Below are positions 43,092 to 53,324 of a stretch of DNA of 64,000 nt, in pieces (positions within the stretch are counted from its first letter, which is position 1; each line of letters starts with the position of its first letter). The notes beneath the pieces were generated by a model that was given only the letters and a program-made list of their open reading frames with translations, made no database searches and was not told the DNA's origin. The translations under genes and the position numbers were made by a program. This stretch comes from Batkoa obscura (lineage: Eukaryota > Entomophthoromycota > Entomophthoromycetes > Entomophthorales > Batkoaceae), in assembly GCA_030770535.1 (NCBI GenBank), contig JASVEC010000022.1, forward strand, positions 310,001-374,000. Direction: 5' to 3'.

Positions 43092-44857
43092 TTAATGCGA
43101 TACAGCACACATCCAAATACGTGTTTTATAAATTTTAAATAACTCACGGACAAGATCACGGAAATCAATTCTACGATCAGCTATAAAGTAAAAGGTCAAT
43201 TTACGACGATCCCTAAATTAAATTAGTATTTAGTTTAACAATAAGCAATAAAAATTACCATTGATATTCAGCATCAACAATTTGCATATAAATCTCATGT
43301 TGAATTGCTTTAGCTCTTACGAGCATAAGTGCCTTTTCCTCATCTTGTAATTTTGAAACAAGGCTAGCAGTTTCATGTGGAAGAGCAATACGGTATATTT
43401 TCTTTGGTTCAATCTCTTTTATTGCTTGAGACCCATCTGGTCCAGCAGTAATTTGGCTAAATTGATTTTTGTATTCATCAATTGTTATGTCAGTTCGAAT
43501 TATTATTCCTAAGTCTTTACCACGATCACCTTCAACAATTACATGTTCTCCCATCTTAATCACGGGTGCACAATCTGGTGCTGGGTAAAATAAATCATTA
43601 CGATTACCTTTGAACTCTACTACATAGTAAGTTTCTTTCTTTGGGCCATTATTAGTAGTGCGTGGAGTTTCAATAGGTTCTAAATCAAGTTCAAATTGCT
43701 CAATTTGGTCGTCCTGATCTTCCTTTAAAGTATCAAGCCTTGGTGCCTCTGCTTGTTCCATTTGGGATTGCTTTCTATTTGGAAAAGCAGAAGCAGCAAC
43801 TGAGTGACGACGATTGAGAATATGTGCATATTCTTCAAGAGTACTAGAAATATAAATATAAACATACATAAAACCAAAAAATATCTTACAGAGTTTCCAT
43901 TTGGGCATTCAAATCATCGTATGGATTATATGGTCCAAAGTTAGGGGTTAAAGACATTCTACGTGCTAAAGAAACACGATAATACTCATTAGGATTTAAA
44001 GCAAAAGGTGGCTCATTTTCATACTCCTGATTTAATGATCCACTGAGCTGTGGAGATCCAACATAATCTCTATACAAAGGAGAACGATCAATAGGAGCAC
44101 CAAACATAGGAGACATTGATGAAGACAAACGATCCATATTAAATTTTTCATCTTTAAGGGCATTCATTGGATTACGAGATCTACTAGGAAATTCAGCTGT
44201 AGCAACGTTACGAGTACGTCCGTAAGCTGACATTGGTGTGTCAGAAGGATTATAAGAAGAACGTCTTGGTGATAACATAGAATCCTGGAAATTATTGATG
44301 TAGCTTCTTCCTAAAGGAGACTCAGGTGCTTTATTGAAACTTGGTGAGCGAGCCTGTTCAACTGGAGAAGTATAATCATTTGGCCATATATCTTTATTAG
44401 GCCACCCCCCTAGAGAAGAACTAAGAGGATCTGGTCTATTAAGTCTAGTATTAGGCGAAGTTCCAAGTGAAGAAGAAAACCCGTTATAATAATCAAAATT
44501 ACTTTGAGGTACAACCGAGATACTTGCTGCACGAGTAACCTTTGGATTATTACTTAATGGATTAAAAGAATTTGATATGTTTGAAAGACTTTGAAAATTC
44601 TTTTCTTGATTATTCCCAATTGGAATTTGGGTAGGTAACTTAAGTCGAGAATTTAATGAGTCATTAGTAAACGAAGACTTACTTAATGGAGATGTTGGAG
44701 AAGTAGGAGAAGTAGGAGTGCTATCTCCAGGTGGGGTGATTATTGTATTTTTGGGTGTGCTCTTGAAGAAATTAATTTTTTAAAGCTTTATAAAACCAAT
44801 GCTTACCTGATCAGCAGAAATATCAATTTTTTCAGTCGACTTTGTTGAAGTGGTCAT
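43092..44857 (-). CDS. PSP1 C-terminal-domain protein
   Basis: Four exons: 44857-44807, 44761-43890, 43843-43259, 43212-43092, giving 542 residues. The first ~320 residues are Ser/Pro/Asn-rich and disordered, with repeated S-P-T-S-P-T and R-x-x-S motifs likely to be phosphorylated. The C-terminal ~200 residues hold the PSP1 domain: [33 protein letters not shown], and at the end [20 protein letters not shown] followed by YKTRIWM. Yeast Psp1 is linked to P-bodies and DNA polymerase mutants, and kinetoplastid relatives to cell-cycle mRNA control; the molecular role is unclear. The tail after the domain is only five residues. Confidence 0.85.
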
Positions 44858-45848
44858 TAAGATTTAATTAAAATGATGTTACTAGGTTGTATATATAAAT
44901 AGCTCTATGAATCTATGAATGAGTCTATAGAATCTCCCATACAACTTAAAAAGCAAAGGGTAACTTAAATTAAGCTTAGAAAAGAAATAGTTGAAAGTTT
45001 TTAGGGGGTATTCTTTTAACCTATCTATTGATTTGCTATTCTTATTACCAGGATGGTAACTAAAATAATTTTAAACAAACCAATGAAATGAAATTAAAAA
45101 ATTAATCCAACTTTCATTTGCCTCACAAATTAATGAATGTGAAGCTGGTAGCCAATTGAATAGTTATATCAACCACCTATGCAAAATGTATATCGCATTA
45201 ACATCAGTTCTAAATAAACTATAAATGTAATATTACCACATTAATCTACATTTCAATAACAATGGTAATATTATAATATTCCATAATTTATTTGCTTCTA
45301 GATTTCTAAACTCTTGATCTTATTTTTAATATCATTTATTCAGAGAGCTACTTGATAACAATAGTTGTATTGATATTGGACTATAAGCGTTGTAAATTGA
45401 ACAAAGGTCTTACTTTAAAACTTTAACTTTAACTTAACTTTTATTCTCAATTAGGCTCTTTTCTTTTGTCATTTTAAACGGCTCTGAGATAAAGGGTTGA
45501 TATAAAATAATAGAATTATTATAGTTTAGTAGATTAAAATGTAAGATATGGCGTCTCTAGATTATGTGAAAATTGATATTTTTATTCTATAAAAAAATAT
45601 AATTGTCCTTAGTTTTGCAGTTTTATTTAATTATACTAAATACGCATTCTGATACCGCGATTATAGTGTTTTCTAAAGTAATTTGATTTTTTGGGCAAGT
45701 CTATTTCCTAAGGGCATAGAATTATACTGGTTTAATTTTTTTCAAGTAAAATTATCATAGTTTTAGACATAAAAAAAAATTACTGTTGCAATCAACAACT
45801 TAAAATTAATTCTAGCCCAAAAAATTGGATTACTTTAGAAAATATCCT
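44858..45848. other. Intergenic, nothing recognised
   Basis: AT-rich, no frame or RNA gene. It marks the left edge of the second repeat-rich region. Confidence 0.45.
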
Positions 45849-45948
45849 GTGGGGATGTATTTTTTTAAAATTTTACTAACAATCTTTCCACTCAAACAGC
45901 GTTTAAAAAATGGAAAAAGTGATGAAACCAAAAAGACTCCCTTTTACA
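45849..45948 (+). mobile_element. MITE family copy 10
   Basis: GTGGGGATGTATTTTTT at the left, core with a short deletion, degraded right end (AGACTCCCTTTTACATA). First copy after the 17.5-kb gap, 180 bases upstream of the acetyltransferase. Confidence 0.75.
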
Positions 45949-46127
45949 TATTCGTTTAACCAATAGCAAGGTCTTTTTTTATAAATATTTTGGGACAGTT
46001 TTGATTTTCATAAAATTGTTACAATCGAAACATTTGAAAATATTTCCAGGGATATTAAAATGTTTGTCATGCATACTATTTATAAAAGTAAGGAATTAAT
46101 TTTATTATTAAACCTATTTTTAAATTT

Positions 46128-47144
46128 ATGAGTAAACAAACTTCATTTATCAATCAGGGTCGTGCTATTGAATATTTCAAGAAAATTAGATATTATAATG
46201 ACGACGATGATGAAAAATCAAAACCGTTTCCAAAGTGTAGTTATGAAACTTTATGTGAAATTTTAAGCTTACAGCTTAAAGCAATACCATTTGGTGCATT
46301 ATGTTTTAGCTATTATAATGACTCTAATAGTTCTGTATCTGAAAGTAACAACACCAACCCTACTGTCCATGGCGATACAAAGATTAGTACAAAAATAGAG
46401 GATATATTTGAAAAATTAATAATAAAAGGAAGAGAAGGCTACTGTTTTGAGCAGAATAGTTTATTGATTAATATATTAGAATTTTTAGGTTTTGAATGTA
46501 TGTTGGGCACTTCAAAAGTCATAGACATTCCTTTGTATTTGAGAACAAAACAAGTAGATGTAGGTGGGTTTCAACATATAGTAGTTGTTGTTTCACTTGA
46601 AGGTAAACTCTACTTATTAGATGCTGGGTTTGGACCAAAAGGACCATCCAAGCCAATGGATATCTCATATGGTGGTATTGTATTAAACGAATCAGGAGTG
46701 CAACTTAGAGTTACTGAAACTAAAGTTCCAGAGGAGGGTCATGTACATCATACATTCCATCCTAAAGCATATGTTTTAGAGTTTAGGATGCAACTTAATA
46801 CTAATGATACAGAGGGAGTTCAATTTACGCCATGGGGACCACTTTATTACTTTTCAATGGCAATCTGTTACCCTAATGATATTGAGGTAATGAATTTCTA
46901 TATGTGTCATCATCCGCACTCTCTTTTTATTCGTCACATCGTTTTATCAAAATTTATTGATAATGGTCAAGTATCTCTTTTGGATAATAGACTAAGGATT
47001 TATAAAAATGGTAAACCGGAGCTCAAAGTGATGCTTGAAACTGAGGGTCAAAGAAGAAAGGCATATAAAGATTATTTTTCTATTGAACTACCAGAAAATT
47101 TTAATGAACATTTGCCTCTTGAGTATGGCCGTGATAAATTATAA
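46128..47144 (+). CDS. Arylamine N-acetyltransferase
   Basis: 338 residues, single exon. The catalytic triad is intact: Cys106 in GREGYCFEQN, His150 in VGGFQHIVV and Asp165 in LLDAGFG. These enzymes transfer acetyl (or malonyl, propionyl) from CoA to arylamines and hydrazines in the cytosol, a detoxification step; filamentous fungi use them against plant benzoxazolinones. An Asn/Ser insertion (residues ~63-88) lengthens the N-terminal part compared with the usual ~280. The lack of introns is in contrast to the intron-rich central block, and the gene sits at the edge of a repeat-rich region, so transfer or retroposition is possible. No bacterial neighbour or base bias supports recent transfer. 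Confidence 0.93.
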   Translation: MSKQTSFINQGRAIEYFKKIRYYNDDDDEKSKPFPKCSYETLCEILSLQLKAIPFGALCFSYYNDSNSSVSESNNTNPTVHGDTKISTKIEDIFEKLIIKGREGYCFEQNSLLINILEFLGFECMLGTSKVIDIPLYLRTKQVDVGGFQHIVVVVSLEGKLYLLDAGFGPKGPSKPMDISYGGIVLNESGVQLRVTETKVPEEGHVHHTFHPKAYVLEFRMQLNTNDTEGVQFTPWGPLYYFSMAICYPNDIEVMNFYMCHHPHSLFIRHIVLSKFIDNGQVSLLDNRLRIYKNGKPELKVMLETEGQRRKAYKDYFSIELPENFNEHLPLEYGRDKL

Positions 47145-47805
47145 TTTACTAAATTTACTAAGTTTGTATCCTTTACAACTACCTAACGATATGCTAAATC
47201 TATAAACTTTTCTCAATGAAACAAAATTGGGTTTGTAAATATTGGTAACTTTTAGACTTTATGATTTTTATATTTTTATATTTTATATATTAATTGAAAT
47301 GTAGCATCAGAATTTTTTTTATAGAGAATTCACATTGCTCTAAGCATTAAGATAATCAGATACAACTAAATACAGCTATAAAACCTTGAATTAAAATAAA
47401 TTATATAGGGAACTATGGTTTAATAAAAATAAAAAATAGAAATAGGAAGTAATTAAATAAAACTTGTGGCTTATAATTGTCAAATATTATTAATTCTATC
47501 ATGAATTTAAAAAAAATATTGACACAAATGCTCTAGCTATGAACTTGTAATTTCTATTAAATGTTTCTTTTTTTTACTAATGCTATAAACAATGTAAATA
47601 AAAGGTACATAATGTATATAAATCAAATGCAAAATTATTATTTATTTAACAGATAGGCATTCATACAATTTGATAATTATTTTTTTATCCATCTTCGAAA
47701 AATTTCAAGTGATGTTTTTCAAAAATAAAAAAATAAAAAAATAATAAATATAATTAATAATTATATCAAATGCTATTTATTTCTTATTATAAAAAAACCA
47801 TTATT
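47145..47805. other. Intergenic, nothing recognised
   Basis: AT-rich, no gene found. Confidence 0.45.
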
Positions 47806-48019
47806 TGATTTCATTGCAGCCCCACAAAATACTGTTCCTCCTTACCCAACGTCTGGATTAATTTATACAAGATAGAATTTAAAGATGCTAAAATAGTCTT
47901 GTCCAGATCAAAAGCATGTACTCAAGGACTTGAGTATCTTCCTCTGGTCGCCTGATTGATGTTTCTTCTTCCTTCGGTTACCTCTTCTTACCTGCCCGCG
48001 CCTTTTAACCCATTCTAAA
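47806..48019. other. Local GC-rich patch
   Basis: About 200 bases (GCAGCCCCAC ... CTGCCCGCGCC) are clearly richer in G+C than the surroundings. The patch has no long frame that looks like protein and no tRNA or 5S-like signals. It abuts MITE copy 11. It may be a fragment of an unrecognised mobile or foreign sequence. Confidence 0.3.
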
Positions 48020-48124
48020 TACGGAGATGTATTTTTTTGTATAAGAATTTTACTAACAGTCTTTCCGCTTAAACAGCGCTTAAAAAATGAAAAAAGTGAT
48101 GAAACCAAAAAAAACATCATCATA
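48020..48124 (+). mobile_element. MITE family copy 11
   Basis: TACGGAGATGTATTTTTTTG at the left, AACATCATCATA at the right, full core between. Confidence 0.85.
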
Positions 48125-48496
48125 TAATAAAAAACTAATGAGCTTTAAAAATATTAGTTATTTTATAAACGTATTAGTTATTCTTAGTTTATGATTGTTT
48201 GCTATGAGAATTAAAATGGACCTTGTGAACTGCACTTTTACATTGCTTAAATTTAATTTTGGTTAATTAATCTAAGGACATACAGTTAGAAATTAACTAT
48301 GTTTATTTATAAAGTTATTAAAGATTAGATAATTATACTAAACTTATGATAATCTCAACAGCGGAATCTAACCTTGTGATCTATTCATCTAAATATCAAA
48401 AATTAACATTTGTCAAAAATAACATTTATTTTTCTCGATTTTAAAAAAAAATAAAACTATAATAAATACAAATCTTTTTATTAAAAAGAAATACAT

Positions 48497-48676
48497 CTAA
48501 TAATAAGGGGTAGTGGTAGGACAAGTTCCTTGTACAGTTTTAGTAACATAAGTGACAGTAGTGCTAGTAACAACTTTGGTGACATCTTTACATCTCTTTC
48601 CATGACTGTAATCATAACCATAGCCTTGGGCAAAGGCAGAGGTAGCAAGTAATACAACGATAGTTAAAAATTTCAT
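48497..48676 (-). CDS. Small secreted CPT-PYY protein, unit C
   Basis: 59 residues, protein identical to units A and B; the last codons differ silently and the stop is TAG in place of TAA. Leader MKFLTIVVLLATSAFA, Thr/Val module, C-terminus CPTTTPYY. The reversed AGGCTTA box and TATA element lie 70-134 bases upstream, as in unit B. Confidence 0.75.
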   Translation of the reverse strand: MKFLTIVVLLATSAFAQGYGYDYSHGKRCKDVTKVVTSTTVTYVTKTVQGTCPTTTPYY

Positions 48677-49308
48677 ATTGGTTCTGATTTTGATTTTGAT
48701 AGTTCGGTTTTATTTTTTTATAATTTTAATCTTAGTCATGATAGTTTATATATACTTTGGTTGTGTAAACAGTTGCTAGAGAATCATTATGGGGGATAAG
48801 CCTCTGTTTAGAAGGATGACTATTTTTACAATTTATGATAAGATAAACTATAAATAAAAAATAGCTTTATTAATAAATCAAAATATCTTTTGAGAAATTA
48901 GTATATTCAAGTGAAGTTTTAGTAGTTCATTTCAATATAGTAAGTTCCGATTCTTTATTAATGAAAGCAAATTATTTAAAGCAATGCTACTGAATTTGAT
49001 GCTTGACTAAAAAAACTAAAATTAGAAAATTAGGAAACTAAAAATTAAAAACTAAAATTTGACTTTCGAAAATAACTTAAAAAACTTTAAAGAATTAATA
49101 CAAACTAAAGTCTTTACTTCTTACACAAGACAATATTTTGACCTTATAATATATGACAATGAGGTAGCTTATTGACATTTGTTTCAATTATAAAAATAGA
49201 TTTCTTTAAAAGCGCATCTTTTTTATATATTTTAAAATTAGTTTTTGTCTGGTTATAAAAAGGGAGATGGTAATGTCTTATCCTTTATAACAAAAAAAAT
49301 AAAAAAAG

Positions 49309-49602
49309 ATGAAATTCGTAATATTTAGCTCAATGGTACTCTCTTTATCAGCTATCAATGCTGCATATCAAAATGATTATGGTAACGATGGCGGTTATGG
49401 TGGCGGCTATGGATGTAAACCAAAGACAGTTACAAAGACTTCAATTGTAACTCAGACTAAAACTACTACTGTAACTAAAAAACCAACTGATTGTCCTACT
49501 CCTTGTTATCCTAAAACAGTTACTTCTACTAAAGTTGTTACTTCTACTGATACTAAGACTGTTACTGTTAAACCCACTTACTGCCCTACACCTTATTATT
49601 AA
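49309..49602 (+). CDS. Large secreted TVT/CPTP-repeat protein, unit C
   Basis: 97 residues, identical to units A and B except for one GGGY unit less in the Gly/Tyr repeat (12 bases, slippage-type change). Leader MKFVIFSSMVLSLSAINA, two Thr/Val modules, C-terminus CPTPYY. Divergent from the small gene at 48497-48676 across 632 bases. Confidence 0.8.
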   Translation: MKFVIFSSMVLSLSAINAAYQNDYGNDGGYGGGYGCKPKTVTKTSIVTQTKTTTVTKKPTDCPTPCYPKTVTSTKVVTSTDTKTVTVKPTYCPTPYY

Positions 49603-49803
49603 AATTGGTTCTATAACCTTATTTTTTAAATATTAAGTTGTTTATAGTTTGATTTTAAATTTATTTATTAGAAGTTAACAATAAATTTAGTAAATTAACT
49701 CAAATTTTTTGATTATTATTAGAACATTATATAAATTAATTTATTCAAGGTAATATATAAAAACAATGATATTTTTAATTACTTGAATTTTAATTTAATA
49801 ATA

Positions 49804-49905
49804 TATGGGGATGTATTTTTATGTTTAAGAATTTTACTGATAACTTTTCCACTTAAATAGCGCTTAAAAATGGAAAAAGTGATGAAATTAAAAAATACCC
49901 CCATA
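49804..49905 (+). mobile_element. MITE family copy 12
   Basis: TATGGGGATGTATTTTTATG at the left, ATACCCCCATA at the right; terminal repeats well kept and flanked by TA on both sides. Confidence 0.85.
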
Positions 49906-49972
49906 CCTTTCTATTGTAAAACCCTACTATATACAAAAGAATCAATGTTATATGAATTTCATTTATTTAGCA

Positions 49973-50200
49973 TTACATTATTTTACTTATAGTTTACGCA
50001 CTTAGATTAAAAAATGTGAACATTTTGCAATAAGAATTTTGCCATTTGCCAGTAAAAAAATTGTGCAATTTTATGTAAACTCAAAGCTAAACTTGCATCT
50101 ATTAGTATGGATGTCCAAAGTATTTCAAATCGGAAATTCTTATTACAAAATGTTTACTTTTTTTAATCTAAGTGCGTAAACTATAAGTAAAATAGTGTAA
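49973..50200. mobile_element. 228-bp element with ~65-bp inverted repeats
   Basis: The left end TTACATTATTTTACTTATAG and the reversed right end TTACACTATTTTACTTATAG match, and pairing continues through TTTACGCACTTAGATTAAAA and ATTTTG.AATAAGAATTT. No frame inside. A third type of non-autonomous inverted-repeat element, about 100 bases upstream of the third tRNA-Lys. Confidence 0.75.
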
Positions 50201-50296
50201 GTTCCTTGCAATTTCGATATCTCATTTAAGTAAGAATGTGTAAAATGCTAATTATAATATATTTACTTTTGAAGTATTAAATAATAATGGTACATA

Positions 50297-50368
50297 GCCT
50301 GGCTAGCTCAATCGGCAGAGCGTGTGACTCTTAATCACAAGGTTGCGGGTTCGACCCCCGCGTTGGGC
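50297..50368 (+). tRNA. tRNA-Lys(CUU): tRNA-Lys (anticodon CUU), copy 3
   Basis: 72 nt identical to the two copies in the left arm. A run of nine T at about 50386-50394 downstream could end transcription. The flanks are unrelated to those of the other copies. Confidence 0.95.
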
Positions 50369-50394
50369 TCAAAGTGAAGAATATATTTTTTTTT

Positions 50395-51088
50395 GATGAC
50401 ATTATCTTTGTCAAAGAAAACGTGTTGTTTCACTTAGGTCCGAGAGTCTTTACCTTTGAAAGATCTCATAGTCTGACTACACTTGTTTTTTTATTAGCTA
50501 GTTCTGAACAACATTTATTAGTTTTGCGAAACTGTTGCTTTAATAGTGTAAAAATAAAAATATATTCTGAATAGCACTGAAAAAAGTTTTTTTAAAATTC
50601 AATGAGATCATTTTTTTAATATAAAGTAAAAAGTTATTAAATATTTTAACTGCAAAAAAACACACCATTAACTATAAAACTAATACTGAAGTTAATATTA
50701 AACTAGCGTTTTATATTAAAATTCAGTAATTTTTTACTAAGGCTGATATAATTTTTTTTTTAAAATAATTATAAAATACTAATATTCTTTGATTTGAAAT
50801 ATAACTTTGTTTTTAAATTAAATTGTTTATTATTAGTTTATTTAAATGGGTACACTTGCTACAGTGTTATGATACATATTTATAATAAATATAAAGGTTA
50901 TTGTTTTTGAAATTAATATATTTTAACTAAAATCATTATAAATAAAATAACCATATCTATATAAATTAGTTTAAACAAAAGAGTTTTAAATAGTTTAGCA
51001 AAGTAGTATAGACTATAAAAACTAATTTTATAATTTATGTTCTAATTATTTAAATATTTTTTATATTTTATTTTTATATTAAAACTTA
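50395..51088. other. Intergenic, nothing recognised
   Basis: AT-rich. A 66-codon frame beginning GTG at 50374 is not supported by a start codon or homology. Confidence 0.45.
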
Positions 51089-51192
51089 TATGGGGGTGTA
51101 TTTTTTTGTTTAAGAATTCTACCAACAATCTTTCCACTCAAATAGTGCTTAAAAAATGGAAAAGTGATGAAACCAAAAAAAACATCCTCATA
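51089..51192 (+). mobile_element. MITE family copy 13
   Basis: TATGGGGGTGTATTTTTTTG at the left, AACATCCTCATA at the right, TA on both sides; among the best-kept copies. Confidence 0.9.
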
Positions 51193-51289
51193 TACTTTAG
51201 TTTATTTTCTTAATTTAGTTTATTTTTTTTAACTATATTTATATTTATATTTATTGTGTTTGTATTTATTATTTTTATTATTTTAGATA

Positions 51290-51860
51290 AATTATTAATA
51301 ATTGTGAAATATTGGTTTATCAGCTCTCGGATTAATTATAACATAATAATTGTTCAACTTGTTTACAAAACTAGTTTGTAGTTTTATAATCAATTTGACC
51401 GTGATCCATGCGGTATAATCAATTCAGAGTTCCTCATTTAGATTTTTTGTGAAAATTTCTATCGCCTAATTGCAAAAAACTTATTGTTCCACGTTTTAAT
51501 CCCCATATTTGGCAACTATAATAAGGAATAACTATTGCTATGCTTCTTACATATAGCCACCAAGTTGAGTATAAAAGAGACTACTCAGCATAATAACTCG
51601 ACGATTTTTAATTGAATTACTCCCTGATATCGTACCATCAATAAAGTTATTAAGTCTTTCTGACAATATCTTATGTAGATTTACAGTAGTATCTTCTATT
51701 CTATTTGTTTTACATAGTTCATAGCCTATTGCGCACTATCCTTACTAATTTAAGTCTATCTTAGTTACATAAACTAAGACTGTTCGACTCAAGGCAAGTT
51801 AATCAACAAAAATTGCTTTTAACTCCAACCACTGAGTAACCCTTTCACACAATTTAAATT
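51290..51860 (-). mobile_element. LINE (non-LTR retrotransposon) remnant, reverse-transcriptase 3' part
   Basis: On the minus strand, frames read ALSRTVLVYVTKIDL, then EDTTVNLHKILSERLNNFI with NRRVIMLSSLFYTQLG, and then YVRSIAIVIPYYSCQIWGLK. This order fits the C-terminal 'thumb' and connection part of LINE reverse transcriptases (nn.KT...v, L..RL..., lp...Y....WG). Several frame changes and stops show that it is dead. The part at 51748-51855 recurs at 1-115. Confidence 0.5.
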
Positions 51861-51865
51861 ATTTT

Positions 51866-51888
51866 TTTCTTTCTTTCTTTCTTTCTTG
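51866..51888. repeat. (TTTC)n microsatellite
   Basis: About five TTTC units directly beside the LINE remnant. Confidence 0.8.
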
Positions 51889-52081
51889 TAATTTATTAGT
51901 AAAATTTTTAAATAAAAATATACACCTTTATTTACATCCTTAGTTTTTTGTTATAAAATATTTTATATGCTTTTTTAATAAATTATTATAAACTTTTTAT
52001 AATCTTTAACTTTTTATAACTAGTATTAAATAAATAGACTTTAAGCATTAAATTTTATATGATTAATATTTTTAATTAATA

Positions 52082-52182
52082 TAATGTTTTTTTCGATTTC
52101 ATTGTTTTTTCCATTTTTTAAGCGCTATTTGAGCGGAAAATTTGCTAGTAAAATTTTTAAACAAAAAAATATATTCCCATAT
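52082..52182 (-). mobile_element. MITE family copy 14
   Basis: Minus-oriented; left end decayed (AATGTTTTTTTCG), right end ATATTCCCATA, core intact in reverse. Confidence 0.8.
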
Positions 52183-52429
52183 GGTACTAAAATTCCAGAC
52201 TAACTTACATCATTAAAGAAAGCTTTTAAGAGTATTTAAATGTTACAAAATAAAATTAAGGCCACCATGAAACTTACTAAACTGAGAATTTTATAAATTT
52301 TATATGTAATTTGAATAACATTTAATTTACAATAAACTTAACTTTTGTTTGGTGATATTCAAAATGTTATTAAATTCTTTATTAAAAGATCTTTATTTTA
52401 TTCAATGGTATAATCAAAATTACCAAAAT

Positions 52430-52880
52430 TTTCAAAACATCTGAACCACTAGTACACCCGCTGCATCCAAACACTGCCCCGAGATTTCTTACTTTTGACT
52501 TTGGATGCCACTTTCGCTAAATACAGTAAATAAAGGTGACTGTTATTTTTTACATTTGCATTTTATTGCATATTATTATGCACTATTCAATATAAATATA
52601 AAAAAGCATTCAGTTAATTTTAAATCTTTAAGGCTATTTCTAAAGTTTTCTCCTATTCTTTAAAAAGTATTGTGCAAAGATGTAGAGTTGCTACAGTACC
52701 TTTTTTATAATTTTTTTGTTTTAACAGTCTTTTCATTATTTTTATCTGAAAAAAGGAGATTGTTTTAGAAACAACCTTATAGTGAAGCTGATATTTGAAC
52801 TCAAATCAAGAAAAATTAGGACAGTGTTTGGGTTTACTAAATACAGTAGGTAAGCTAGTGGGTCAAGTGTCTTATAAAAT
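52430..52880. mobile_element. Degenerate ~450-bp inverted-repeat element upstream of receptor copy 2
   Basis: The left end (AAAACATCTGAACCACTAGT, then CATCCAAACACTG) pairs loosely with the reversed right end (ACACTTGACCCACTAGCTTA, then AACCCAAACACTG). The left end is about 80 percent alike over 60 bases to the arm of the palindrome at 16108-16346. Both elements lie about 430-450 bases upstream of a receptor gene start. Confidence 0.55.
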
Positions 52881-53324
52881 CTGACAGCATTAGGATTTTT
52901 TTTAGTAAAAAAAGCTAAATAAAATAGACCAGAAATGATTGAGTGCTTATGGCATAATGGTAGAAGAAGGATTTTTGCTTATATAAAATAGAAGTAAAAT
53001 GCTTAGGATAAAGTTTACGGCAAATAGAATTGATATATTAAAAATGTGACTTACATTTGATGCCTTTGTTTTAATAAAAAATCCTTTTAGTTCTTCATCC
53101 TCAAACAATTAAACTTTATTTTTCATTGAATTTATGGCTAAAGCTTATCTAAATCCAGAAATAGTTGAATCACTTTATTGTTGTAAATAAGAAACAATAA
53201 AGTCAAAGTAACAGATCCGCTAATTTCTGACCATAAGTAAAAACTAGTTTTAGATAACTAAATTGAAAGTATAAATTAATAATAACCAAGTCTATCTTGA
53301 TATATTTTTATTCTCTTTTTAAAC

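Larger units (their letters stand above)
48440..49662. repeat. Inverted copy of the secreted-protein cassette (unit C)
   Basis: About 1.2 kb that is the reverse complement of unit B (about 11377-12612) with only a few differences, including the whole intergenic part between the two genes. Differences are concentrated at the end of the small gene (synonymous changes and a TAG stop) and one GGGY unit in the large gene. Homology ends sharply on both sides. Confidence 0.9.

Noticed and set aside
47908-48123. 71-codon minus-strand frame
   Set aside because: Starts inside MITE copy 11 and continues into the GC-rich patch; no protein features.
12100-49000. One large inverted duplication carrying cassette plus receptor
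   Set aside because: Cassette and receptor occur on both sides in opposite orientation, but their order is not reversed, so separate events explain them better.
50374-50574. 66-codon frame after tRNA-Lys copy 3
   Set aside because: Begins at GTG, overlaps the tRNA 3' trailer, and shows no family features.
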